Source: Caballeronia humi
Lineage (GTDB): Bacteria; Pseudomonadota; Gammaproteobacteria; Burkholderiales; Burkholderiaceae
Direction: 5' to 3'
Assembly: GCF_001544475.1 (NCBI RefSeq)
Contig: NZ_FCNW02000002.1
Span: forward strand, 310,001-374,000
DNA: 64,000 nt
How positions within the stretch are numbered: the stretch's first letter is position 1; every line of letters starts with the position of its first letter. A program made the translations under genes and the position numbers. Positions 1 to 9,293 of this stretch are shown in pieces. The notes under the pieces are model-generated. The model ran no database searches, was not told the DNA's origin, and saw nothing but the letters and a program-made list of their open reading frames with translations.

Positions 1-708
1 CGACTCATCAGGATCGCCGCCGCCGTGGCCGCGATCGGCATCGTCGTCGTGCTGCTCGCGCGTGCGATCGGCGCCGACGCGTTCCATCAGTACCGCGACG
101 ACCTCGTCTACTACACCGCGCGGCATCTGGCCCTTGTTGGCTATTCGATGGCGCTCGCGCTCGTCATCGGCGTGCCGGCCGGCGTGCTGCTCTCGCGGCC
201 GTCGTTTTCGCGGCACGCCGAGCGCTTCATGCAGATTTTCAACATCGGCAACACGATTCCGTCGCTCGCGGTGCTCGCGGTCGCGCTCGGCATCTTCGGC
301 ATCGGCGACCGTCCCGCGATCACCGCGCTCTTCCTCGCCTCGCTGCTGCCGATCACGCGCAACACTTACGAGGGCATGAAAGGCGTGTCGCCCGCGCTGC
401 GCGAGGCGGCGCGCGGTATCGGCATGACGCCGTGGCAGTCGCTCACGCGGGTGGAATTGCCCAATGCGCTCCCGATCATGGTCGGCGGAATCCGCACAGC
501 GCTCGCGATCAACGTCGGCAGCGCGCCGCTGGCGTACCTGATCGGCGCCGACAGCCTCGGCACGCTGATTTTCCCTGGCATCTACCTGAACAACCAGCAG
601 CAGATGCTGCTCGGCGCCGCCGGCACGGCCGTGCTGGCGCTCGCGCTCGACGCGATCGTCGCAGCGGGCAGCCGCCGCGCGCTCGCGCGACGCGGGCTCG
701 CCGCATGA
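1..708 (+). CDS. Osmoprotectant ABC transporter permease (5' end cut off)
   Basis: Inner-membrane permease of a glycine betaine/choline/carnitine-type ABC importer. The frame is open from the first base, so the true start lies upstream; GTG at 25 is only the first internal start codon. The visible ~235 residues hold about five hydrophobic segments and the EAARGIGMT...LPNALP stretch, which is the EAA loop that docks on the ATPase in type I ABC permeases. The stop lies 17 bases before the binding-protein gene, so this is the first visible member of a four-gene operon (permease, binding protein, permease, ATPase), as in OpuC and YehYXW/OsmF systems. Family assignment is firm; the exact substrate is inferred. 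Confidence 0.88.
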   Translation, partial: RLIRIAAAVAAIGIVVVLLARAIGADAFHQYRDDLVYYTARHLALVGYSMALALVIGVPAGVLLSRPSFSRHAERFMQIFNIGNTIPSLAVLAVALGIFGIGDRPAITALFLASLLPITRNTYEGMKGVSPALREAARGIGMTPWQSLTRVELPNALPIMVGGIRTALAINVGSAPLAYLIGADSLGTLIFPGIYLNNQQQMLLGAAGTAVLALALDAIVAAGSRRALARRGLAA

Positions 709-725
709 CGCCTGGAGATACCACG

Positions 726-1628
726 ATGAAAACTTCCAAATTCAGGCGCTGTCTCGCGCTCGCAGTCCTCGTCGGCGCAGCGATGCAGGCGGGTTCGGCC
801 TTCGCGGCCAATCTCGTGATCGGCGCGAAAAACTTTACCGAGCAGTACGTGCTCGCCGAAATCACGACGCAATATCTGCGCGCGAAGGGCTACACGATCG
901 ACGCGCGCACCGGCCTCGGCAGCGTGCTGCTGCGCAGCGCGCAGGAAAACGGCCAGATCGACGTGACGTGGGAATACACGGGCACGGCGGCGCTCGTCTA
1001 CAACAAGATCACGGAAAAGCTCGATCCGAAGACGATGTACGAACGCGTCAAGGAGCTCGATGCCAAGCGCGATCTCGTGTGGCTGAACGCCTCGCCGCTG
1101 AACAACACGTACGCGCTCGGCTTGCCGCAGCAGGTCGCGGAAAAGACGGGCATCCGCACGATTTCCCAGCTCGCCGCGAAGATCAAGTCCGAGCCGGGCA
1201 AGAAGCACGTTTTCGCGATGGACGCCGAATTCGCGAATCGTCCGGACGGTCTGAAGCCGCTCGAAGCCGCCTACGGCATGGATTTCAGCCGCCCCGAAGT
1301 GCGCCAGATGGACCCGGGCCTCGTCTACACGGCGCTGCATAACGATCAGGTCGCAATCGGCCTGATCTACACGACCGATGGCCGCGTGAAGGGCTTCGAC
1401 ATCGTTCCGCTCGAAGACGATCGTCACTATTTCCCGGCCTATAACGCGACGCCTGTCGTCCGCAAGCCGATCCTCGATCAGAACCCGCAGCTCGCGGCGC
1501 AGTTGAACGCGCTGTCGGCGGCGCTGAACAACGATGTCGTGCTGGACATGAACAAGCAGATCGACATCGACGGCAAGCCGGTGCCGGCCGTCGCCGCCGA
1601 GTTCCTGCGCACGCACAAGCTGCCATAA
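726..1628 (+). CDS. Osmoprotectant ABC transporter substrate-binding protein
   Basis: Periplasmic binding protein that captures the compatible solute and delivers it to the two flanking permeases. The ATG at 726 is chosen because a GGAG lies 8 bases upstream (714-717) and it begins a classic signal peptide: basic MKTSKFRR, a hydrophobic core, then cleavage after SAFA near residue 26. The mature protein opens with NLVIGAKNFTEQY, the KNFTEQ hallmark of the OpuAC/OsmF family (PF04069), and ends at about 300 residues, normal for the family. In frame the ORF extends further upstream, but that part overlaps the previous permease and is not needed. Confidence 0.92.
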   Translation: MKTSKFRRCLALAVLVGAAMQAGSAFAANLVIGAKNFTEQYVLAEITTQYLRAKGYTIDARTGLGSVLLRSAQENGQIDVTWEYTGTAALVYNKITEKLDPKTMYERVKELDAKRDLVWLNASPLNNTYALGLPQQVAEKTGIRTISQLAAKIKSEPGKKHVFAMDAEFANRPDGLKPLEAAYGMDFSRPEVRQMDPGLVYTALHNDQVAIGLIYTTDGRVKGFDIVPLEDDRHYFPAYNATPVVRKPILDQNPQLAAQLNALSAALNNDVVLDMNKQIDIDGKPVPAVAAEFLRTHKLP

Positions 1629-1640
1629 AGGGGCCGAAAC

Positions 1641-2294
1641 ATGAACGTATTCGACTATCTATCGGCCAACTGGCCGGAACTGCTTCAACTGACCGCGCAG
1701 CACGTCTATCTGGTAGGAATCGCGGTGGGCTGCGCGATTCTCGTCGGCGTGCCGCTCGGCATCTTCATCAGCCGTCACGAATGGCTGGCGGCGCCCATGC
1801 TCGGCGTCGCGACTGTCATCCTCACGCTGCCGTCGATCGCGCTCTTCGGCCTGATGATTCCGATCTTTTCGCGCTTCGGGCAGGGCATCGGCGCGGTGCC
1901 GGCGATCGTCGCCGTGTTCCTGTACTCGCTCCTGCCGATCATCCGCAACACGTATCTCGCGCTGCGCAACGTCGATCCGGGCATCAAGGAAGCGGGCGTC
2001 GGCATCGGCATGACCTACTGGCAGCGGCTGCGCCTCGTCGATTTGCCCCTCGCCGTGCCGGTGATTCTCGGCGGCGTGCGCACGGCGGTCGTGATGAACA
2101 TCGGCGTGATGACGATCGCGGCCGTGATCGGCGCGGGCGGGCTCGGCAGCCTGATCATTCGCGCGATCGGCCAGAGCAGCATGATGAAACTCGTTGTCGG
2201 CGCGGTGCTCGTGAGCGTGCTCGCAATCGTCGCCGATATGGCCCTGCAGGCGCTGCAGCGCCTCCTGACCCCCAAGGGAGTGCAAAAAGCATGA
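1641..2294 (+). CDS. Osmoprotectant ABC transporter permease, second subunit
   Basis: Second membrane permease of the importer, 217 residues with five or six hydrophobic segments. The EAA loop is visible as KEAGVGIGMTYWQRL followed by LPLAVPVILGG at about residues 115-145. It is similar in length and plan to the permease at 1-708, so the pore is probably a heterodimer of the two. It starts 12 bases after the binding-protein stop and its own TGA overlaps the ATG of the ATPase gene by four bases (ATGA), which implies translational coupling. Confidence 0.92.
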   Translation: MNVFDYLSANWPELLQLTAQHVYLVGIAVGCAILVGVPLGIFISRHEWLAAPMLGVATVILTLPSIALFGLMIPIFSRFGQGIGAVPAIVAVFLYSLLPIIRNTYLALRNVDPGIKEAGVGIGMTYWQRLRLVDLPLAVPVILGGVRTAVVMNIGVMTIAAVIGAGGLGSLIIRAIGQSSMMKLVVGAVLVSVLAIVADMALQALQRLLTPKGVQKA

Positions 2295-3472
2295 TCGAAC
2301 TCGACCAACTCACCAAGACTTTCACACAAAAGGACGGCCAGAAAGTGACCGCCGTCGATTCCGTGAGCCTCTCCGTCGGCGAAGGCGAAATCTGCGTGTT
2401 TCTCGGACCGTCGGGCTGCGGCAAGACGACGACGCTCAAGATGATCAACCGCCTGATCGCGCCGAGTTCCGGCCGGGTGCTGATCAACGGCGAAGACACG
2501 ATGTCGCTGAATGAAGTCGAACTGCGCCGGCACATCGGCTACGTGATCCAGCAGATCGGCCTGTTCCCGAACATGACGATCGAGGAAAACATCACGATCG
2601 TGCCGCGCCTCATGGGCTGGGACAAGAAGCGCTGCCGCGAACGCGCGACCGAACTGATGTCGATGGTCGCGCTCGATCCCAAGCTGTATCTGAAGCGTTA
2701 TCCGAAAGAATTGTCGGGCGGCCAGCAGCAGCGCATCGGCGTAATTCGTGCGCTGGCGGCGGACGCGCCCGTGCTCCTGATGGACGAGCCGTTCGGCGCT
2801 GTCGATCCGATCAACCGCGAGTCGATCCAGAACGAGTTCTTCCAGATGCAGCGGCAACTGAAGAAGACCGTGATCATGGTGAGCCATGACATCGACGAGG
2901 CGATCAAGCTGGGCGACCGCGTCGCCGTGTTCAAGCGCGGCAAACTCGTGCAGTACGACCATCCGGACACGCTGCTCGCGCATCCGAAGGACGAATTCGT
3001 CGGCGCGTTCGTGGGCGCGGACAGCACGCTCAAGCGCCTGTTGCTGATCAAGGCCGGCGACGCCGCGACACAGCCCGAAACGGCGCGTGCGGAGACGCCG
3101 CTCGCGGCCGCGTACCAGATGATGGAAGAGAGCGACAACCGCTACCTGACCGTCCTTGGCGACGATCGTCGCGCGCTCGGCTACGTGCAGCGGCGCGTGG
3201 CGCGCAACGGGCAGGGCGCGTGCGCCGACCAGTTGCGGCCGTTCGCGAGCACGGTGTCCGTCGAGGACAATCTACGAATCGTGCTCTCCAAAATGTATCA
3301 ATTCAATTCATCGTGGATGCCTGTCATCGACGGCGATGGTCAATATGTGGGAGAAGTAACCCAGGATTCGATCGCCGATTACCTCAGTTCGGGCCGCTCG
3401 CGCCGCCAGACGGGGCAGGCGGCGATTGTGTCCCCGGCGGTGGCGGCGGCCGAAGCGGCGGCAAGTGTGTAA
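2291..3472 (+). CDS. Osmoprotectant ABC transporter ATP-binding protein with CBS domains
   Basis: Cytoplasmic ATPase that powers the importer. Visible motifs: Walker A GPSGCGKTT (residues 39-47), signature LSGGQQQR (141-148), Walker B VLLMDEP (161-167) and switch His in MVSHD (about 199). The region after about residue 250, ending in YQFNSSWMPVIDGDGQYVGEVT, looks like the tandem CBS pair of OpuCA/ProV-type ATPases, which sense ionic strength. At 393 residues the length fits OpuCA. The start is set by the ATGA overlap with the preceding permease; the frame is open upstream, but only inside that gene. It is the last gene of the operon. Confidence 0.93.
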   Translation: MIELDQLTKTFTQKDGQKVTAVDSVSLSVGEGEICVFLGPSGCGKTTTLKMINRLIAPSSGRVLINGEDTMSLNEVELRRHIGYVIQQIGLFPNMTIEENITIVPRLMGWDKKRCRERATELMSMVALDPKLYLKRYPKELSGGQQQRIGVIRALAADAPVLLMDEPFGAVDPINRESIQNEFFQMQRQLKKTVIMVSHDIDEAIKLGDRVAVFKRGKLVQYDHPDTLLAHPKDEFVGAFVGADSTLKRLLLIKAGDAATQPETARAETPLAAAYQMMEESDNRYLTVLGDDRRALGYVQRRVARNGQGACADQLRPFASTVSVEDNLRIVLSKMYQFNSSWMPVIDGDGQYVGEVTQDSIADYLSSGRSRRQTGQAAIVSPAVAAAEAAASV

Positions 3473-3619
3473 AAGCGTGAAATACCTTCGTGCGGCGTTT
3501 TGCATGTTGCGATGCGGCAATTAGGGTAAACTCCACCCTCTTCAGAGCCGCCCGTTGCACGCGGCTTCGCCTTGATTCCGCGCCTGTTTTTTGAGCAGGC
3601 GCCACGAGAAAGCCGCCGC

Positions 3620-4759
3620 ATGCAGGGAAAATCTCAACGCTTCGCCGAACTCGACTTCTTTCGCGGTCTGGTTCTGCTGATCATCGTCGTCGATCACATC
3701 GGCGGCAGCATGCTGTCGCGCTTCACGCTGCACGCATTCGCGCTCAACGACGCCGCCGAAGTGTTCGTGTTCCTCGGCGGTTTCGCGACGGCGACCGCTT
3801 ACGCGGCGCTTGCCGCGCGCCAGTCGGAAAGCGTCGCGCGCGGGCGTTTCTTCAAGCGTTCGTTCGAAATTTACCGCGCGTTCGTCGTCACGGCCGCGCT
3901 GATGCTGCTGGCCAGCTTCGTGCTGCGACCCTTTTACGGCCACGCGCCGAATCTCGCGCTCCACGATCTCGACAGTCTCCTGAGCGCGCCGGTCGCTACC
4001 ATTTCCGAGATCTTGCTGGTCCAGCGTCAGCCGTATCTCTCGGCCGTGCTGCCGATGTACGCGTTTTTCGCACTCGCTGTCCCGCTCATCGTTCCGCTCG
4101 CGCGCTCGAAGCCGTGGCTGCTGCTCGGCGGTAGTGTCGTGCTGTGGGCGCTTGCGCCGCAACTGGGCGAATACCTCCCTTCCGTCGACGACAATCTTTG
4201 GGACTTCAACCCTGCCGCCTGGCAACTGATGTTCGTGCTCGGCGTGCTCGCGCGCTGCCAGCCGATCTATCAGCGGGTTTCGTCGAACCGGTTCGGTTGG
4301 GTGGTCAGCGTCGGGGCGGTCGCCGTCGTTGCGGGAATGGCTTATTACAAGCTGCTCGTTTTGCCGCCCGTCTTCGATAGCGACTTCAAGCGCAATCTTG
4401 CTGGCGCGCGCATCGCGAATTTCCTGGCCGTCGCCTGGATCGCAGCGAATTTCGTGCGCTATGGCGTCGTCGCGAAGATCGCGGCTCGTTTGCCGTGGAT
4501 CGGCGCGATCGGGCGCGACGGGATGGTGTGCTTCGTCGCGGGGACGGTGATTTCGCTCGTCGTCGATTCGGTGCTGTTCACGCTGTCGGGCGGGCTGATA
4601 GACGTGCCGCTCGGCCTCGCCGCCGATGCCGTCGCGATCTCGCTCCTGCTCGCCGTGCCGCAACTACGGCGCCCGATACTGCACGCAATCAAGCCGAAAC
4701 CGGCGATTTCGCCGAAACCAGTGCTCGAAAGCGGCAATCGCGCCAGAAGCGCGCGCTGA
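3620..4759 (+). CDS. OpgC-like membrane acyltransferase
   Basis: Polytopic inner-membrane protein of the OpgC family (PF10129). Members include the enzyme that succinylates osmoregulated periplasmic glucans, but many homologues have no assigned substrate. The N-terminus RFAELDFFRGLVLLIIVVDH is the typical family opening, with Arg, Asp and His before the first helix, and about ten membrane segments follow over 379 residues. ATG at 3620 is preferred over an in-frame TTG at 3572 because the family motif then begins right after a short leader. No opgG/opgH genes lie nearby, so glucan modification is only one option. Confidence 0.8.
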   Translation: MQGKSQRFAELDFFRGLVLLIIVVDHIGGSMLSRFTLHAFALNDAAEVFVFLGGFATATAYAALAARQSESVARGRFFKRSFEIYRAFVVTAALMLLASFVLRPFYGHAPNLALHDLDSLLSAPVATISEILLVQRQPYLSAVLPMYAFFALAVPLIVPLARSKPWLLLGGSVVLWALAPQLGEYLPSVDDNLWDFNPAAWQLMFVLGVLARCQPIYQRVSSNRFGWVVSVGAVAVVAGMAYYKLLVLPPVFDSDFKRNLAGARIANFLAVAWIAANFVRYGVVAKIAARLPWIGAIGRDGMVCFVAGTVISLVVDSVLFTLSGGLIDVPLGLAADAVAISLLLAVPQLRRPILHAIKPKPAISPKPVLESGNRARSAR

Positions 4760-4772
4760 AAAATTCTTCCAG

Positions 4773-4800
4773 GCCGTGCCGTCAAACGCGCGGCTTTTTT
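4773..4800 (+). terminator. Rho-independent terminator after the OpgC-like gene
   Basis: GCCGTG (4773-4778) pairs with CGCGGC (4789-4794), including one G-T pair, around a 10-base loop, followed directly by six T. It ends 15 bases before the next start codon, so it separates the OpgC-like gene from the esterase gene. Confidence 0.6.
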
Positions 4801-4815
4801 AACGACTGAAGCTCT

Positions 4816-5784
4816 ATGCCCTTCGCCCAAAGACTCGCGCCGCGCGTCAGAACGCTACTAACGGTCAGCTTTACGGCCGCCGGTGTGACGGCGGCCGCTT
4901 ACGCGGCGCCGCAGGCCTTGTCGGCAGGGGCGAGCGGGACGATCGTGAAAAGCGGCGCCGAGTCCGTGAAGCAGGCGAAGCCGATCCCGCCCGTCATCAC
5001 CTCTGCGGCAGGCAGCAAGATCGTCGCGCGGACGATGCACTCCGAAGCCCTCGACCGCGACTGGCCCTACGTCCTCTACCTGCCGCCCAACTACACGGCG
5101 AACGGCGAGCGCTATCCCGTGCTGTATCTGCTGCACGGAAACAACGGCGACGCGTACGACTGGATCACGCAAGGGCATCTGCAAGGCATCGTCGACGGAT
5201 TGATCGCGCGGCGCGAGATTTCGCCGCTCCTGATCGTGATGCCGCAGGGCGGCACCGACTGGTACGTCGATCGCAAGGAGCCGATCGAGACCGCGTTCTT
5301 CGAGGAACTGCTCCCGGAGATCGAAACGCAGTACGCCGTTGAGACGCAGCGCGAGGGCAGGGTGATCGGCGGGGTATCGATGGGCGGCTTCGGCGCGCTG
5401 CGCTATGCGATGACGCGTCCGCAACTCTTTTGCGGTGCGTTGCTGCTCGGCCCGGCGATCTATTCGGGCGATCCGCCGGTCGGCTCGGCGGCGCGCTACG
5501 TCCACGTGTTCGGCGACCGGCAATTCGATCCGCGCGTCTGGCGCTCGCTCAACTATCCGGCGCAATGGCAGGGATTCATCGGCGGCGGATATCGCGTGCC
5601 GATGTTCATCGCCGCCGGCGACGACGACCTGCGCATTCAGGCCGAAGCCTCGCAGCTCTACACGCATCTGCGCGAAGCGCATCAGCCGGCGGAGCTGCGG
5701 ATCATCGATGGCGGCCATACATGGGCCGTGTGGAGCGCGGTGTTAGCGGAAGCGCTCAAATACACGCTGGCCTGCACGCGATGA
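4816..5784 (+). CDS. Secreted esterase, esterase D / enterochelin esterase-like (PF00756)
   Basis: Alpha/beta-hydrolase of the putative esterase family, 322 residues. An N-terminal hydrophobic stretch (about residues 12-32) ending in AAPQALSA suggests export to the periplasm. The catalytic core shows the oxyanion region YLLHGNNGDAYDW, the nucleophile elbow GVSMGGFG, an acid in the AAGDDDL segment and the histidine in DGGHTW near the C-terminus, so the triad is complete. The substrate cannot be told from sequence; relatives act on acyl esters, S-formylglutathione or siderophores. It stands alone behind a terminator. Confidence 0.82.
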   Translation: MPFAQRLAPRVRTLLTVSFTAAGVTAAAYAAPQALSAGASGTIVKSGAESVKQAKPIPPVITSAAGSKIVARTMHSEALDRDWPYVLYLPPNYTANGERYPVLYLLHGNNGDAYDWITQGHLQGIVDGLIARREISPLLIVMPQGGTDWYVDRKEPIETAFFEELLPEIETQYAVETQREGRVIGGVSMGGFGALRYAMTRPQLFCGALLLGPAIYSGDPPVGSAARYVHVFGDRQFDPRVWRSLNYPAQWQGFIGGGYRVPMFIAAGDDDLRIQAEASQLYTHLREAHQPAELRIIDGGHTWAVWSAVLAEALKYTLACTR

Positions 5785-5838
5785 ATGGGCACATGCCTTG
5801 CTTGAGCTATCGACTTCAATCAAAAGAACGGATTCGTC

Positions 5839-6012
5839 ATGCTCAAGCTCGCTATTCTTTTCGCGATCATCTCGGTGATCGCCGGTTTCTTCGGCTTTGG
5901 ACGCGTGTCGTCGGGCGCCGCTGGCATTGCGAAGATCTTTTTCTTCATCTTCCTGGTGCTGTTCGTGATCTTCCTGATCGTCGCGATTTCGGCCGGGTCG
6001 CTCGTGTTGTAG
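5839..6012 (+). CDS. DUF1328 (YtjA-like) small membrane protein
   Basis: A 57-residue protein with two hydrophobic helices: [17 protein letters not shown] and [18 protein letters not shown], separated by [13 protein letters not shown]. This pattern, including the GxxGFGxxxxGAAxIAKxLF core, is that of the DUF1328/YtjA family (PF07043), short inner-membrane proteins of unknown function found widely in proteobacteria. There is no strong ribosome site before the ATG. It lies between the esterase and the convergent AraC regulator. Confidence 0.82.
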   Translation: MLKLAILFAIISVIAGFFGFGRVSSGAAGIAKIFFFIFLVLFVIFLIVAISAGSLVL

Positions 6013-6016
6013 CGCC

Positions 6017-7030
6017 CTACGCTGCGCGCACGCCGATGGCGTCGCGCAGCGTGTCCGACGGCCTTTCGCCAAATAGCTTCCGGTAGTCCGCCGAAAACTG
6101 GCTCAGATGCCAGAATCCCCACGCGGCGGCGATGTCCTGCACGCTGACGGCCTTGACTCTCGCTCCTTCCCGCAATGCCCGCCGCACGCCGTTCAGCCGA
6201 ATCGCGCGCAAGTACGCGACCGGCGTCATCCCATAAAACTCCTGGAAGCAATACTGCAGCATCCGGCGGCTCACGCGCAATTGCGCGCACAACTCGGGCA
6301 CGGCGACCGGCCGGTCACGATGCGCGAGCACATACGCGCGCGCCGCCTCGACGATCCACTTGCGATGCGGCTTCGACGCGAGCGGCGCCGGATGCGCGCG
6401 ATCGGTCACGCACAAGTCGAAGAGCGACGCGAGAATTTGTGACTGAAGGTTGTCGCGCGCGGCGGGGGAAAGCGGCATTGACGCATGCGGGGTATCGGCG
6501 AGGATCGCGTTCAGTGCCGCGCAGAGCCGCGCCTTGCGCGCGCTGCCGATCGACATGCTTTCATCGGCGAAGAGCAGTTCGCCCGACGCGATGTGCTCGA
6601 CGTCCGACGCATGCCGCAGCAGCACCGAATGCTTCACCACGATCCCGAAGATGCGATAGCGCGCTGGCGTTACGAGTTCGAACTCGACGCTGCCGGGCTT
6701 GAACGCGAGCGCGTCGGCGGCGATCGCGCGCGCGCCGATCCGGCCGCAATCCGTGTCGCCCGCCGGGATGCCGAACCAGTACGCGTCGGGACGCACTTCG
6801 CAGGTCTGACGCAGCGCGTGGCTCGTGCTCTCGGCGAAGAGATGCACGTGATCGAGGCAGAGTTCGGTGAGCGCGCCTTCGAACGCGCCGGGCGTCAACT
6901 GGTCGTATTCCTGCGTCCAGCCGGTGATGGCGCGCGCCTGGTCGTTCGCATCGTGGACGACGCGGCGCTCGACACAGAACGGACCGCTCCATGCGGTGTC
7001 CTGCGCGTCGGGTTCGGCGGGAGAGGTCAT
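6017..7030 (-). CDS. AraC-family regulator of ethanolamine use (EutR-like)
   Basis: DNA-binding regulator, 337 residues, probably activating the eut operon. The C-terminal ~110 residues form the AraC double HTH, with VPELCAQLRVSRRMLQYCFQ as the first helix-turn-helix and the typical YLRAIRLNGVRRAL then SVQDIAAAWGFWHLSQFSADYRKLFGERP. The N-terminal part is a sensor domain, in EutR-type proteins for ethanolamine and cobalamin. ATG at 7030 is used; an in-frame TTG at 7090 abuts the eutC stop and would give 20 more residues with translational coupling. Neither has a clear ribosome site. It is the last gene of eat-eutB-eutC-regulator. Confidence 0.85.
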   Translation of the reverse strand: MTSPAEPDAQDTAWSGPFCVERRVVHDANDQARAITGWTQEYDQLTPGAFEGALTELCLDHVHLFAESTSHALRQTCEVRPDAYWFGIPAGDTDCGRIGARAIAADALAFKPGSVEFELVTPARYRIFGIVVKHSVLLRHASDVEHIASGELLFADESMSIGSARKARLCAALNAILADTPHASMPLSPAARDNLQSQILASLFDLCVTDRAHPAPLASKPHRKWIVEAARAYVLAHRDRPVAVPELCAQLRVSRRMLQYCFQEFYGMTPVAYLRAIRLNGVRRALREGARVKAVSVQDIAAAWGFWHLSQFSADYRKLFGERPSDTLRDAIGVRAA

Positions 7031-7086
7031 GGCGGGTGCGGATCGTGGATGCGCAATGTGCCGACTATAGCCCGCCAAAATATCGG

Positions 7087-7884
7087 TCAATTTTCGAGCG
7101 CGTCCGGATTTGCGGACGTCGCAAGCAGCGCATCGCTTTCGTCCTTCAGCCCGACGCCCGTCAGTTTCAGCCGCCGTGCTTCGTTCAGCAGGTAGTGCAG
7201 CTTGAACGCGGCCGCTTCGTACGTGAGGCCCTCCGGCCGCACGTTCGAGATGCAGTTGCGCTCGGCGTCGCTGCGGCCGGTGCGCGGCTCGTAGGTCAGG
7301 TAGATGCCGAGGCTGTCCGGAGAACTGAGCCCCGGCCGCTCGCCGATCAGCACGACGACGATCCGCGCCCGTAAAAGCTCACCGATGCCGTCGCCGAGCG
7401 CGACGCGCGCCTGGCGTGCGACCACCACCGGGCCGATGCGCCAGCCGTCGAGCTTTGGGCGCAGCGTCGTGAGGAACGGCACGGCGTGGCGCGCGGCGGC
7501 GAAGGCGGAAAGCCCGTCCGCGACGACGAACACGATTTCCGGTGGCTCGCTCGTCGCGCCGGCGTGAGCTGCGATCGATGCCGCGCTCGTGTCGCCCAGC
7601 TTGCGGCCGAGATCGGGCCGGCGCAGATAGTGATCGCGATCGGGCGCGGCGCTCGCGGCATCGAGTGTCTCGAAACCGGCCGCGCGCAACGCGTCGTGCA
7701 GGACTGCGGTATCGAGCGGCTGGTGGACGGCGTCGCGCGCCTGCGCATGCGAGAGATTGAACGCGAGGAGCGGCGCGGTCGGCAGACTGCTGCCCGCGCG
7801 TCCCAGCGCGATGCGCGCGTTCGTGAAACGGCGCAGCGCGTCCCACGGGTTGTCGTCGACGGGTGGAGCGGGTTGGTCGGCCAT
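7087..7884 (-). CDS. eutC: Ethanolamine ammonia-lyase small subunit
   Basis: Light chain of the adenosylcobalamin-dependent enzyme that splits ethanolamine into acetaldehyde and ammonia. The 265-residue product carries the family landmarks LTxARIALGRAG-like opening (FTNARIALGRAG), FVVADGLSAFA, VVLIGERPGLSSPDSLGIYLTY and RNCISNVRPEGL. ATG at 7884 is chosen because it overlaps the eutB stop (TGATG), the usual coupled junction; the frame is open 29 codons further upstream only within eutB. No carboxysome-like shell genes are present, so the enzyme acts free in the cytoplasm. Confidence 0.96.
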   Translation of the reverse strand: MADQPAPPVDDNPWDALRRFTNARIALGRAGSSLPTAPLLAFNLSHAQARDAVHQPLDTAVLHDALRAAGFETLDAASAAPDRDHYLRRPDLGRKLGDTSAASIAAHAGATSEPPEIVFVVADGLSAFAAARHAVPFLTTLRPKLDGWRIGPVVVARQARVALGDGIGELLRARIVVVLIGERPGLSSPDSLGIYLTYEPRTGRSDAERNCISNVRPEGLTYEAAAFKLHYLLNEARRLKLTGVGLKDESDALLATSANPDALEN

Positions 7885-9260
7885 CACGCGTTCATCCATT
7901 CGATCAGCGGCTGCGTCGCCTGGGTAAGCAGCGAGCCGCGCGTGTCGGTGATCCGCATCGATTCGAGCCACGCCTCGAATTCGGGCGCGCGTTTCAAGTC
8001 GAGCACGCGGCGCACGTAGAGCGCGTCGTGAAACGACGTGCTCTGATAGTTGAGCATGACGTCATCGGCGCCGGGGATACCCATGATGAAGTTGACGTTG
8101 GCCACGCCTAGCAGCGTGAGCAGCGTGTCCATGTCGTCCTGATCGGCTTCGGCGTGATTCGTGTAGCAGATGTCGCAGCCCATCGGCACGCCGAGCAGCT
8201 TGCCGCAGAAGTGATCCTCCAGACCCGCGCGGATGATCTGCCGCCCGTCGTACAGATATTCCGGGCCGATGAAGCCGACCACCGTGTTCGTCAGAAGCGG
8301 CTCGAACTTGCGCGCGACCGCGTAGGCGCGCACCTCGCACGTCTGCTGATCGACGCCATGATGCGCGTTCGCCGAGAGCGCGCTGCCCTGGCCCGTCTCG
8401 AAATACATCAGGTTGTCGCCGACGGTCCCGCGCTTCATCGACAGCCCCGCCTCGTGCGCCTCCCGCAAGAGCGCGAGCGACACGCCGAAGCTCGCGTTCG
8501 CCTTCTCCGTGCCCGCGATCGACTGGAACACGAGATCGACTGGCGCGCCTTTTTCGATCGCGGCGATGGTGTTGGTGACGTGCGTGAGCACGCACGATTG
8601 CGTCGGCACGTCGTAGCGCTGGCGGAATTCGTCGATCATCACGAGCAGACGTGTGATCGCGGCGAGCGAGTCGGAGGCTGGATTGATGCCGATCACCGCG
8701 TCGCCGCAGCCGTACATCAGGCCGTCGAACATCGAGGCGGCGATGCCTTTGGCGTCGTCGGTCGGATGGTTCGGCTGCAGGCGCACCGACATGCGTCCCG
8801 GCAGCCCGATCGTGTTGCGAAAGCGCGTGACGACCGGCCGCTTCTTCGCCGCGAGAATCAGGTCCTGATTGCGCATCAGCTTCGATACCGCCGCGACCAT
8901 CTCCGGCGTGAGGCCTGCCGTGACGCCGACGAGCGCGTCGGTGCCGGTGCTGTCGGCGAGCAGCCAGTTGCGGAAATCGCCGACCGTCAGATGCGAGACC
9001 GGCGCGAAAGCCTCAGGAGAATGATCGTCGACGATGAGGCGCGTGACTTCGTCGTCTTCGTAGGGAATCACCGCTTCGTTCAGGAACGTGGAGAGCGGCA
9101 CGTTCGCGAGCGCCATTTTGGCGGCGACGCGTTCCTCCTCCGTCGCCGCGGTGACGCCCGCGAGCTGGTCGCCGGAACGCAGCGGGCTCGCCTTCGCCAG
9201 CAGCGTTTTCAGGTCGTCGAAGCGGTACGTTCGCGCACCGATGGTCTCGTGATAGGTCAT
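7884..9260 (-). CDS. eutB: Ethanolamine ammonia-lyase large subunit
   Basis: Catalytic heavy chain of ethanolamine ammonia-lyase, 458 residues, the normal length. It forms the TIM-barrel active site and binds B12 together with EutC. Recognisable segments include GVTAGLTPEMVAAVSKLMRN, the FRNTIGLPGRMSVRLQPNHP stretch, MYGCGDAVIGINPASD and LMYFETGQGSALSANAHHG. It lies 33 bases after the eat stop and is coupled to eutC by a one-base overlap. It supplies nitrogen, and acetaldehyde for carbon. Confidence 0.97.
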   Translation of the reverse strand: MTYHETIGARTYRFDDLKTLLAKASPLRSGDQLAGVTAATEEERVAAKMALANVPLSTFLNEAVIPYEDDEVTRLIVDDHSPEAFAPVSHLTVGDFRNWLLADSTGTDALVGVTAGLTPEMVAAVSKLMRNQDLILAAKKRPVVTRFRNTIGLPGRMSVRLQPNHPTDDAKGIAASMFDGLMYGCGDAVIGINPASDSLAAITRLLVMIDEFRQRYDVPTQSCVLTHVTNTIAAIEKGAPVDLVFQSIAGTEKANASFGVSLALLREAHEAGLSMKRGTVGDNLMYFETGQGSALSANAHHGVDQQTCEVRAYAVARKFEPLLTNTVVGFIGPEYLYDGRQIIRAGLEDHFCGKLLGVPMGCDICYTNHAEADQDDMDTLLTLLGVANVNFIMGIPGADDVMLNYQSTSFHDALYVRRVLDLKRAPEFEAWLESMRITDTRGSLLTQATQPLIEWMNA

Positions 9261-9293
9261 CGCGCCTCCTTGCTCTTTCCGACGATTTTGCGC

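Noticed and set aside
7031-7090. Upstream TTG start for the AraC regulator
   Set aside because: Possible through overlap with the eutC stop, but the added 20 residues are not of a conserved type; ATG at 7030 was kept, with the alternative noted.
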